Of a stretch of DNA of 64,000 bases, positions 33,030 to 43,839 are shown piece by piece. The notes below the pieces were generated by a model. That model was not told the DNA's origin, made no database searches, and saw nothing but the letters and a program-made list of their open reading frames with translations. Source of the DNA: Phaeosaccion multiseriatum (taxonomy: Eukaryota; Ochrophyta, other classes). Made by a program: the position numbers and the translations under genes. Each line of letters opens with the position of its first letter. Position 1 is the stretch's first letter. The stretch covers positions 4,092,001-4,156,000 of the forward strand of contig OZ218954.1 in the NCBI GenBank assembly GCA_965112735.1. The letters run 5' to 3'.

Positions 33030-33255
33030 CGGCCCTAAGAGGTTACAGTGTGCGCCGGTCATAATCAGTAATCAGGCCGGCTGGCGCCGGTCATAATCAG
33101 TAATCAGACCCGGCTGGCGCCGGCATAATCAGTAATCAGGCCCGGCTGGCGCCATAATCAGTAATCAGGCCGGCTGGCGCCGGCAGTACAGTAATCAGGC
33201 CGGCTGCGCCGGCCGTAATCAGTAATCTGATAACCTCTTCCAGGGCCGAGAGCTT
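33030..33255. repeat. ~30-bp minisatellite between inverted repeats
   Basis: About six imperfect copies of a unit containing cataatcagtaatcaggccg and GGCTGGCGCC. The left border (CGGCCCTAAGAGGTTA) is repeated inverted at the right border (TAACCTCTTCCAGGGCCG). The structure resembles a small terminal-inverted-repeat element whose interior is a minisatellite. Confidence 0.7.
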
Positions 33256-33466
33256 GGATAATGCGAGCCACTCTCAGCCCCGAGGGCAGGCCGGTGGGTC
33301 AGGGTCTGGAGATGCACGGGCCATCGGGACTCAACAGTTCACGAAGCAGTCTATCTGGTACGGCGGTGGGCTGTAGAGCTGCGCATCGGCTGGTGGGGCT
33401 CTGAGCTGACAGCTCCCAGCTGGAAGAGCGAGACAAAGATAAAAGACTTTTTCGTTCCAAAATACT

Positions 33467-33472
33467 TTTATT
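33467..33472 (-). terminator. Polyadenylation signal of paralog C
   Basis: AATAAA on the minus strand, 24 bp past the TGA stop at 33496. Confidence 0.55.
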
Positions 33473-33495
33473 CCTTAGAGCTTACGGAAGAGGCT

Positions 33496-33840
33496 TCAAT
33501 ACTTGCCCTTGCCCTTGTTGCCCCTCCCCTTCCCCTTGCCCCTCCCCTTGCCCCTCCCCTTCCCCTTGCCCTTCCCCTTGTTGCCCCTCCCCTTCCCCTT
33601 ACCCTTGTTGCCCCTCCCCTTACCCTTGCCCTTCCCCTTGTTGCCCCTCCCCTTGCCCTTGCCCTTCCCCCTACCCCTCTGCGAGCGAGAGACAAGCGAC
33701 AGACAAGCGAGGGGGGGAGAGGAGAGAGATCGAAGAAGGGTCATGAGTAGAGCCAACACGTTGTAGTGGAAGTACAGGGGAACAAAACGTCAGTAGCTCA
33801 CCTTTCCCCTCTTCCCCTTCGAGCTGTCGGAGCTGGAAGA

Positions 33841-33878
<38 letters not shown>

Positions 33879-34101
33879 CCGAGGAGCAGTCGTAGCTGTC
33901 CCCCTTCGAGGAGTCGTGGCTCACGTTCTTTCCGGGCTTGGTCGGGGGAGGGGAAGTCCAGGGGGCGGGCGCCACAGGGACCGACCCCGTGAGCTCGCGT
34001 TTCTTCAACTCGTCGCTGGCGGGCTCCCCGATCTTGGCGGTGGCCTGGTTGGTGATGGCGAGGAAGGCCAGGAGGGCGGTGCCGAAGAAGGAGAAACGCA
34101 T
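33496..34101 (-). CDS. Secreted Ser-rich, Gly/Lys-tailed protein, paralog C (2 exons)
   Basis: Exons 34101-33802 (100 codons) and 33678-33496 (60 codons plus TGA) join in phase 0 (AAG|GTGAGC ... cgctcgcag|AGG), giving 160 residues. The signal peptide MRFSFFGTALLAFLAITNQA matches paralogs A and B. It is followed by a short Pro/Thr segment (APWTSPPPTKPGK), then an acidic-Ser block of about 35 residues (SDSSSS runs encoded by GCAGCA-type repeats). The second exon is a basic GKGKGRGNKGKGKG repeat ending in KY. This Ser-rich then polycationic layout resembles mineral-associated proteins such as silaffins in composition only; that is inference. No P-T-x-A-P-T array is present. Confidence 0.8.
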
Positions 34102-34259
34102 GATGTCCTTGGTGCTGGTCTTGAGGCAGGATGTGGTAGTCCTTGGTTGGTGTTGTGGTTTGTTTGTGAGCTGCCAGCCGCCGCCCAGGCTCCTGCTCAT
34201 CAGCCGCAACATGGTTACTCGATTCTGGACAGCACGGCAACATTAGCGCGGTGCAACAT

Positions 34260-34279
34260 CTTGGGCAGTTGGGGCTTCG
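34260..34279 (-). promoter_or_regulatory. Family upstream element (paralog C)
   Basis: CGAAGCCCCAACTGCCCAAG on the minus strand, about 160-180 bp upstream of the ATG at 34101 and identical to the paralog B element. Confidence 0.6.
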
Positions 34280-36189
34280 GAGACTAGGGATTTTTTGGCG
34301 GGCCGTCTGTTGCAGCGCTTCTCTTATACCCTTACAGTCCGCTCCTCTCGACTGGCGAGGCGCAATTGCGACACAGGTCATGATACTTTGGCTCGAACTT
34401 GTAGGGTATCCGGGTGCTTCATTAGCTAGGGGGGGATGGAGGGCGATGGCACAGTCAAGACCAGCCGCTCAAATCACTACTCGTACCACCACCCTTTTTC
34501 GAACAACAATAGTATGTAGCAGCCCACAAATAATGACGAGTGATAGGCCAAGACAGCAAGGAAAGAATGAAAGCGACGAAGTAAGAAGCCGTTTTCGTGT
34601 GTGTTTGCTTTCAATGTGAGAGACCTGTCGCTCTGAGGCCAGAGAGTGCCCTTTCTGGTTTGCACTCGTGCGTAACTTGTTGTGAGAGCGCTTCTGAAGC
34701 AATCCTTCGCAGCGCCGTCAATGTCTCCTGACTATGGGCACTCAGTCGGGGGAGATTGTGTATCAAAGACCATGCCCCCTTTCCACAGCGTATGTATCTG
34801 CCGCCCCTTCCTCCTCCACTGGCTGGCTTATACTACCCAACCCTCCGCCGGCCTTCGTCGACTCGCTCCTTCTCCGTCTCTCTCTTTGAGACTTCAGTTA
34901 CAAGGCTCTCTTGCGCGCCCGGTACGTACGCCTTCGCGACACCCAGCCGAACCGCCTCTGCCTTTCTTTGTATGAAGACGCTAGGCTACGCCACCATTCA
35001 AATACCTGAGTGATATTCTTTGAGTCTTACTCTCGACATATCTGCAGCGAGTGGGGACAAGTCTCTCGAGCAGGAGGCATATCCCTCTCTCTCTGCCGAG
35101 TGGAAGGGTGCTAAAAGCAGTTGATCAAAGAAAGAATGGGCACAGGTGAGTGTGATAAGCAGGCGCAGAGAGGGAAGCTCAACGGGATGTACACGAAGCA
35201 TGCGCACATCAGCAGGAAGGAGCCGAGGAGAGAGACAGTGCTCAAGAAGCACTCCCCAGGGAGGGCCGCAAGGAAGAGGATGCATCCATCAGAGGGAAGT
35301 GCAAGAAGCGAGGAGCGAGGAGGAAACCGCCCACCGCCTCTCGCCCCCCCGTAACTGCTCGTGGACAGGAGGGAGGGCAAAGGGGGGAGCAGCCCAGCCG
35401 CCATCGTGCAGCGAAAAAGAGGAGGGCTCTCCGTGTGGGGGATGAGATGCATCTGCCGATACGATTCTGCAGAGCCCATTGAGCCAGCAGTAGAGGCGTG
35501 CGCCGCTGCTGGGCTCAGAGAGGCGGGAGCGACATTCGCTGTGGGTGAGAGCGTGCGCGGCGGCGTTGTGTAAGGGCGGGCCGATAAGCAGCGAGAAAAA
35601 GGGGAGTGGGAGAAGACACAGCGACTCGGCGTGTCTGCTGAGGGGTGAGAGTGGAGACCTGGTGAGAAAGGAGCAGGCTGAGCGCACACTTGGGAAGAGG
35701 ACCGTAGAGGAAGCGCAGCAGCACACAGAGTGGAGCGGGGGTTTGGGGAGACGGGGAGTAGCTAGTGTATGAGAGGATGGTATGAAGATCGAGCGGAGAC
35801 AGGCGATTTTTTGCGTCTGATTGGGTAAGGGACTGACTTGGAAGAAGCGAAGGGGTGCAGCACAAGCGTTGCTTGGAGGGAGGCGGTACGGTAGGCGATG
35901 GTAGGGTATGGGAAGAGAGCGGAAGGGGCACACACACGCGCTGCTAGCAGCCTTTCCCCAGCATCGAGCATCATCATAGTGGCCCATCGTCACAATCACG
36001 AGCAATTTTTCGATTTTATAGTCCGAGAGCGGGCCTGAACAAGCGCTTCCTCCGTCGCTCCCTCAAGCCGGGAAAAGCATTACATGCATGTCCTCCTTTT
36101 GAGGAGGAAGGACCAGTGAGTCGTGCTGGCGTTGACAGACCCATCCGGGCAGAGCAGGTCAGAGAAGGAGCAGTCGATCCATCAAGCCC
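34280..36189. other. Intergenic, no confident gene
   Basis: Open frames here are Ser/Pro/Leu-rich and overlap on both strands. One minus-strand frame (35689-35111) ends in a hydrophobic stretch, and a plus-strand donor (ACAG|GTGAGTG) lies near 35145. No domain or consistent exon chain could be built. Confidence 0.35.
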
Positions 36190-36686
36190 TCACGTGAGCT
36201 CCGCAACTTTGGTCACTAATCTCACCTCCACCGTCGCCATCTCTTCTTGTTCTTCTTGTTCTCGTTCTTCTCCTTCTCCTTCTTCTTCTTCCTCTTCTTC
36301 TACTTCGTCCTCTTCGGCACCCATTCCTTCCTTGGAAGCAACCCGCCTCTTCTTCACCCTCAACAGACCCAGCCGCTGCATATCCTCCCGCAGCCGCCGC
36401 TCCGCTTCGTACTCTCCCGCCGTCCGACAAGCGTCCATGGCGGCGATGTAGCTCTTAGCGTTCGGCTCCAAGTCAGCGAAAAAGCGATTGCCATCCCGCT
36501 GCAGGTCCTGCTGTAGGTGGCCGCCCTTCAAGCCCCCCTGTTGTCTCCCCTGCGCATGTGCGTACTGGTGCATCTCCCGCAGCAGTGCCAGCGCCTCGCG
36601 GTATGCCCCAGCCTTACCGCACGCCCTCAGTGCCGCATTGTAGCTGCCCTTGCTTGGCCGCGCCACCACCCCTCCCTGCCGCCGCC

Positions 36687-36717
<31 letters not shown>

Positions 36718-37723
36718 AGGCTGAGCTTGGCCCATGCCTTGCCCCCCCTCCTGCTGCTGTATCACCAACTGCGGCCCTTGCTGCTGCTTGAGCTCTTGTA
36801 GCAGAGCGAGGGCCTCTCTGTGGCGGCCCCTCTCGGCACAGGCGCCAATGACGGCGGTCCAAGTGACGTCTGTCGGCTTCAGCCCCTGAAGCACACAGGG
36901 GTGGAGCGACAGGACAAAGAGGGCGCACACACAACCCCAAATACGGAGGAGAGAGAAGGGAAGTAAGTAATCCAAACAGCCCTATGAGAGAGACGAGGCG
37001 GGCGGTCAGCCCCAAAATTCAACAATTCGACAACCCCTTCTACCAACCAATGTATACTATGTACGTACGTACATACCTGCTCGATCATTCCCCGAAACAC
37101 CGCTACGGCTTCTCTCCACCGCCCGCACGCCCCAAGCGCAGAGATGGCGGCAGTGAGACACGCTGCGTCGGGCCTCACGCCTCCTTCCCGCCCTCCCAGC
37201 CCACGATTGCACCCGAGCTTCCCGCTATCCGACTCATTGGGGCTCTACCGGTCCCTGCTACGCTCCTTACTAAGCTCTGTGGGGTGAGGATGGGCGTCCC
37301 TGTTGTGTCCAGCGAGCGCGTGAGTCCGAGCAATCGAAGCACTCCGTCCCCATCGGCCCTGCGCCCCAGCTTCTGGATGCGTTGCAGCAGGTGTATCTGC
37401 TCTCTTCGTCTGGCGCTCGGAGTGAGGTTGAAGGTGGGCTTGGGGTGGGGAGTAGGTGGTGTAGAGAGTCGCGTTTGTGGCTGCCGCCTGACTGCTTGTT
37501 CATGCGACTGCCCATTTCGCTGAGGCTGCTGCCGTCGCTGCTGCACGTGCTGCTGGTTCCTCTCCGAGCTCCGCGGATCCTCTCCCAGCCTCCCTCCTCC
37601 GAAGCGAGGGGCCCTGCCTGTATCAGCAAGAGAGGAGTAGCACGAGGAGAGGGAGGGAGAGAGAGGAAGGGGTCGCTTCCTCCCTAGGGAACCAGCAACC
37701 CGATGCAGATTTTGGGAGCTCAT
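36190..37723 (-). CDS. Pentatricopeptide repeat (PPR) protein
   Basis: The ATG is at 37723 (MSSQNLHRVAGSLGRKRPLP, basic and Ser-rich, compatible with an organelle-targeting peptide). Exons at 37244-37077 and 36885-36190 join in phase 0 (GAGCAG|GTATGT ... cttcag|GGG). They encode four PPR-like motifs: RPDAACLTAAISALGACGRW..., KPTDVTWTAVIGACAERGRH..., RPSKGSYNAALRACGKAGAY... and EPNAKSYIAAMDACRTAGEY.... A Gln-rich insert with one copy of the dispersed motif separates motifs 2 and 3. The C-terminus is Lys/Arg then Glu-rich ([12 protein letters not shown]) and ends at TGA 36190. PPR proteins bind organelle RNA in a sequence-specific way; the target is unknown. The join between the first exon (ending near 37260) and 37244 is unresolved: a 26-nt GTAAGG...TAG intron or an indel would be needed. 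Confidence 0.75.
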
Positions 37724-38912
37724 CTATCGTCCCTCCTTCCCTCCCCCCTGCGATGCACTACTCTTTAAGTCACAGCCCCCTCCGCCTCCCTGAACTTCTC
37801 CCTTCTCGCAAGAGGATCATTATCTATCGCAAGGAAAGGCGGAAAGGAAAGGGATTGCACGTCGATTAGATGTATCGCACGTCGATTGGGGGTCAAGCCA
37901 CACCCCGTCTCGGAGTCCAACGCAAAAAAAATTGCTCCCAAATTCACCCGGCCCCTTCTCATCCCTCGAGGGCCATCAACACAAAGAAGGTGTGGACCAC
38001 AGAGGCGTCATCTTCACTCCAAAGGACTCCGAGTAAGAGGAGGGAGAAGCCAGGCCGAAGACGAGGCACGATCAGCTCCAGGAAGGTAGGTGGGTTATCG
38101 CTTAACGAGTGTTTTTTGTTCCTCTTCCCTCTTCATTCCTCCCCCTCTCCCTTGCTCAAACTGCCGACCCATTCTCGCGTGGGTCTTCCAAGAGGGTCCT
38201 TGCACCCCTTCAAGCGATTGGGAGGGGTGTGCTTGTGCAGAACGCCTGTAGCAGGGAGAGTGAGGAGAGGGGCGCCAACGACGAGAAGGGCCTTCCACAC
38301 GGCCCGCTGTTGCCGAGCCTTCTGCCTGTCTTGTCCCTATCTGTTTGTTGGCGCACGTACCCTCTTCTTCAAGCCTCACTCCGTACGCTGTCTCTCCCTC
38401 ACCTCCTGCACCCGCCTCTCTTATCTACCTCTTAACTCTGTTACATTGTGACCTTTCTTCTCTCCCTCTCCCCCCTCTCGCCCTGTTGCATTGCCTCACT
38501 CATATGCGCCCAGCCTCTGCTACAGTTAGGCCATGCCCAAGTCAAGGTGATGCGCTTTGGGCGCCTCACCAGACGCAATCGCTCCATCGTAGCATCACAG
38601 TCAAGAGTGAGGGGAGGCTGTAGCGGATATTGACGAGCGAGCTGCAATTGTAGAGGTGCAAGCGTAAGGCGCGAGGCCGGCCGGCCCATCATATATTACA
38701 CTTCAGAGTCAGAGTCAAAGCGTGTCCGCTGGAATACAGCACACGCGCAGCAGAGCCTGTGACACAGTACCGAACAGCGACAGATGCCCCACAACAGTTG
38801 GGCACGGAGCCGTCAGACAGAGTAGCAACCAGACTAGCAGTCGACCAGCCAGAGCGAACCAGCCAGCCTGCCTGCTAGCCAGGCCAAGGGGGGCGGCGAG
38901 CCAGGCCAACAA
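37724..38912. other. Divergent intergenic region
   Basis: Lies between the ATGs of the PPR gene (minus) and the kinesin gene (plus), so it should hold both promoters. It is pyrimidine-rich at 38110-38500. No TATA-like box or conserved element stands out. Confidence 0.4.
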
Positions 38913-39144
38913 ATGGCGTCCACTGGGGCGGCGGCAGCTGGATGCAGTGTGCGTGTGGCTGTGCGTATCCGGCCTCTGCTGCACCAGGAGATAATGCAGC
39001 GGGTGACGGAGTGCGCGGAAGCCGAGAAGGGCGACGAGCCGTGCATTGCCATCGGCCAGCAGCGCTTCACCTTCGACTACACTTTCGGCAAGGAGGACCC
39101 GCAACGGGCCATCTATGACGAGTGCGTGGGGGGGCTGCTTGGAG

Positions 39145-39175
<31 letters not shown>

Positions 39176-39978
39176 TGTCAGTCGGCCAATCAGTTAGTCA
39201 GCCCTCCTCCTGCTCTCGTCGGGGTGTGGTCGGTGGCGTTGGTCGACGCATCTTGCGTCTAGCGTAACCTCTCGTTGGTCCCCCACGGACCGGGGGTGGT
39301 CCTCTTCTTGTCTGCCTCTGTCTCCCTGTCTCTCTCCATCTATCTACCTTCCTTTCTCACCTTCTCTCTTCTCTCTCTGTGTCTTCCTCTCTCTCTCTCT
39401 CTCTTACTCTCACCCCTCTCCCCTCTCCCCTCTCCCCTCCCCCTTCCTACTTAAGCCTTCTTCGAGGGCTTCAACGCGACCATCCTCGCATACGGACAGA
39501 CGGGGTCCGGCAAGACATACACCATGGGCAGCGAGGACGTGTCTTCAAGGGTGGGGGAGGAGGAAATGGGCATCATACCCAACGTCGTAAGGAACCTTTT
39601 TGACATGATTCAGGTGAGTGAGGGGAGAGAGTGAGAGAGGTAGAGAGAGAGAGGTAGAGAGAGGGAGAGAGGTAGAGTGAGAGAGAGGAAGAGAGAGTGA
39701 GAGAGGTAGAGGGAGAGGAAGAGAGAGTGAGAGAGAGAGGAAGAGAGAGAGACGGAGGGGGGCATGATGGGGCGCGCATCCGTTCTTTTCTCGTCCCCGC
39801 GCTGCTCTTTCTCTTGTCCCTGGTTTCTTCTCTCCTCTCTCTCTTGTCTCTCTCTCTCTCTCTCTCTTCTCTTCTCTTTGTTCGTTCTTCGACTAGGGCT
39901 GCTAGTATTTCTCTTTTTCCTCCCGGCCTGTCCTGTTCCTCCGACTGTCTCTTCTGTCGCCTCTCTCTCATTCACTCC

Positions 39979-40028
<50 letters not shown>

Positions 40029-43000
40029 CAGCCTCCCCCCTTTCTCTGTCTCCAAGCTCGTTTCGCATCTGTCCTCTCCTCCTCCTCCTCATCATCATCG
40101 TCATCATGACGCTCTGTTCACCTCTGCCGCTAAATGGTGCTTCTCGTCTGTCTTGTCTTGATCCTTTCCCCTCGCTACGATGATATACACACATGATCAC
40201 ACACACGCTTTCTCCCCATAGGACTCTGCGAATCAAGCAGAGGCGAATGTAAGCTACATAGTGAGGGTGCAGTTCTTGGAGATATACGGAGAAAACATCA
40301 AGTACGTAAAGCCGTTGGCTATACAACCTCGCCATCTGTGGTGTCTTTCGGCCTGTGTTTGTGCGTCGTCAAGCGTGCTCGTGCCCTGTGCTTTGCTCTC
40401 TTCTCTCCTTTCTCTCTCTGGGAAGGAAGCTTTACTTTGCTCTCTCCCCCCGTTTTCTCTCTCTGGTAATTAACGAAGGCGTGTCAAGGTGGCAGACCAC
40501 TCACCCGCCCCCCATATGCCTCCACCCACCCACCCACCCATCCACCCACCCCATATGCCGCCACCCACTCAGGGACCTTCTCGAGCTTGACCGCTACGCT
40601 CAGATCCGTGAGGGGCCGGACGGAGAAGTGGTCGTGGTTGGTGCCACCGAGGTGAGCCAGTGCAACGTGGATCATGACACCAATTCTCGGTGTACTTGGC
40701 AGTAGGAGGTGGAGGAGGAGGAGGAGCAGGAGGACGAGGACGAGGAGGAGGAGGAGGAGGAGGAGGAGGAGGGGGAGGAGGAGGAGGAGGAGGAGGAGGA
40801 GGAGGAGGAGGAGGAGGAGGAGGAGGAGGAAGAGGAGGAGGAGGAGGAGGAGGAGGAAGAGAAGGAGGAGGGGATGCTGATCCCGACCCTCACCCGAACC
40901 TTACACCTAACTCTCCAAATCTAGAACTTGTACAACTCTCCTAACCCGACCCCGAACTAACCCTAACAACCCGACCTCCAACCCTAACCACCCGATACGC
41001 TTAAGGTGAGCGTTACTTGCGAAGAGGAGGTGCTGCTGAAGCTGCAGCAGGGTTGCGGTCAGCGAAAGACGGGGTGCACACTCATGAATGCCCACAGCAG
41101 CAGGAGCCACGCCATCTTTACCATCATGCTGGAGCAGGTGAGGAGGGGGGGCGGCGGGTGGAGGCACATGGGTGGGTTGGTGTATGTGTGTGGGGGGGGG
41201 GGGCTTCTCTTCAGGTGGTAGGCACGGGGAATATGCTCATGTCGATATCATCGCGTCTCTCTCTCAATGCTGTCTTCTCCCTCGTCTTCCATCCCCCCTC
41301 GGTGAGTAGCGCATTGGACCAGAGACACCCGAAGGAGAGGGAGCGGCACCGCCATCTGCAGCTACAGAGGGAGGAGGAGATGGAGGAGGGGGAGGAGGAG
41401 GAGGAGGAGGAGGAGGAGGAGGAGGAGGAGGAGGAGGCAACGACAATGTGGAGATTCGAAGGTCGAAATTCCACTTTGTCGACCTGGCGGGCAGTGAGCG
41501 AGCCAAGCGCACAGGGGCGGAGGGCAAGCGATTCAAGGAAGGGGTAGACATCAACAAAGGGCTGCTGACCCTCGGCAATGTCATTAGCGCGCTTGGCGAC
41601 GACTCCAAGAGAGGCAAAGTTCATGTGCCCTATCGCGATTCAAAGCTCACTCGCATGCTGCAGGACTCACTGGGGGGAAACTCCCAGACGCTGATGGTGT
41701 GCTGCATCTCACCCGCCGACTCCAACTACCATGAGTCCGTCTCTGCTCTGCGGTGAGTTTCAAAACAGCCTTAGGATGCTTAGCTTAGGTAACCCTTTCC
41801 GTAATCCTGCAGTGACCCTGTGTCTGCCTGTTACCCTTGCGCCGAGTCAGCCTCACCCTGCTCTTCACCTTCACTCTCATCCTGACTCCCACCCCCACCC
41901 CTCACTCTCACCCTCACCCTCACACCGTCTCCGCCCCTGTGACCCTATCCCTGACCCTCCACCCTCACCCTCACTCTCACCTTCAAGCCGCCTCCGTCCC
42001 AGCCTTTGACCCTGACCCTCATGCCTCACATCTCACTCTCACCTCTCAACCTTCACCCTTGCCCCGACCCTCAGCCTCACCCTGCTCTTCACCTTCACTC
42101 TCATCCTCACTCCCACCCCCACCCCTCACTCTCACCCTCATCCACCCTCACCTGTCAACATCGCCCTCACCCTCACCCCTCCGCCTCACCCCTTGCCCTC
42201 ACTTCCCCGTTCCACTGTACATTCGTTGTAATCCATCCATCTCCATTAATCGTCCGATACAGGTACGCGAATCGGGCGAGGAACATTCGCAACAAGCCAA
42301 TTGTGAATCGTGACCACAACTCGGCCGTCATCGCTGAGCTCAAAGCACAGTGCCAGATGCTTGCGGCCGAGCTGCTCCGCTTCAAGGGGCAGGGTCAGGG
42401 GCATGGAGACGGGCAGGGTCAGGGCGAGGGTCAGGGTCAGGGTCAGGGGCAGGGGTCAGAGGGGCTATCGGCGGAGCGGCTGAGAGAAATGGCTGTGGCA
42501 GCGCCCACGCGGACTCCGAACGATCGCCGAGTGTCCTTCGGCAGCACGGACGGGGCAGCGTCGATGCAGAGGGAGATTGCTACACTGCGGTACGATACGT
42601 TCGGGGGGGTGGGGGGTGGGGGGGGGGGGGGGGCGGAGGGCGCTGAAGAATCACAGAGGCACCACTCTTGTCTCTTTTCGAAGCTCTACTGAGTGCTCTA
42701 CTGAGTGTAAGATGAGAGGATTGATGGATCCATGGCCGCCGTCGGAGCGTCATATGAACCGGACAGTGTCCCTCCCTCCCCTCTGTTCCTTCTCCCCACT
42801 CATTGACTTACTCATCTCACAACAACAACAACAGGGCGAGGGTCTCCGAGGCCGAGAGTCACGTGCACACCCTCACAGAGGAGCTCAAGCGGCAGAAGGG
42901 GGAGGCCTCAGCTTGGAGTGATAAGTTACTCGAGGTGAGCGCAGAGAGGGACCTGTTGCGCTTCACACAGCAGCCACAGCAGCAACAGACACAGGGCCGT

Positions 43001-43778
43001 ACAAGAGGTGGAGGTGTTGGTGATACACGAGGAGCTGCTCCAACTAGCGACGTGGACGCCCTTATGGAGCTCCTCAGTGCCGGCAAGGAGGTGATTGTAA
43101 AGGTCAAGGAAGGATGCCCAGAAGGAACGGGAGAGACGCCGCAGGAGGGGGAGAAGGAGAAGGAGAAGGAGAACCAGAATATAAGTGCTAGTGCTAGTGG
43201 CAGTGTGAGTGGTGGTGGCGACGATGACAAGACGACTTTGGATTCGAACGCGCCTTCGACGGTGCGGACCAAGGCATTGGGTCTATTGCGCGGCTATCAC
43301 GAGCGCATCCAGGGCCTCGAGGGGCAGCTTGAAGACAGGGAGGAGGCGTGCCGGACGCTCGAGCTGCGGCTCTTCAACAGCAGCAGCAGCGGTGGGGGCG
43401 GGGGGATGGCAGCGGATGGCAGCGGCGGCGACGGAGGAGGAAGGGGACTCATGCTGGGGCTGGGATTAGGAGGGGGCAGCGGCGGGGGTGGAGGGGTCGG
43501 AAGCGGCGGGGGGGGGGGTGAGGGAGGAGGGCAGATGATGTCGTCTCACCGACCGCCCACGCATAGGAGAGGTGGTAGGACGGCGTCGGGAGGAGGTCCA
43601 ATGTCCCGGGGGGGATCAGGGCCTCTGTCCGCCTCCGCGTCCTTCTCGGAGCTGCTGCGACGCGAGAGGTCGGCAGGGGGTGGGGGAGGAGGGGGTGGGG
43701 GGGGCGGGGTCGGCTTCGGCGGCGCGGGGGGTGGAGGAGGTTCGGGATTGCCGGACCAGCTCATCTTGGAGGTGAGAC

Positions 43779-43839
<61 letters not shown>

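Larger units (their letters stand above)
32150..33466. other. Upstream region of paralog B, no confident gene
   Basis: Contains the family upstream element and a minisatellite (33030-33255). A minus-strand frame at 32793-32515 includes a hydrophobic stretch (LWLATIMLGGAAIGWAVTTA) but has no good ATG. The layout is loosely similar to the stretch upstream of paralog C (34280-34700), which suggests duplicated flanks rather than a gene. Confidence 0.4.

Noticed and set aside
35111-36005. Minus-strand frames of ~190-240 residues
   Set aside because: Ser/Pro/Leu-biased, overlapping each other in different frames, with no domain or supporting splice sites.
41323-41547. Glu-rich reading of kinesin exon 6 from an acceptor at 41322
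   Set aside because: That frame does not reach DLAGSE; only the acceptor at 41309 keeps the motor domain in frame.
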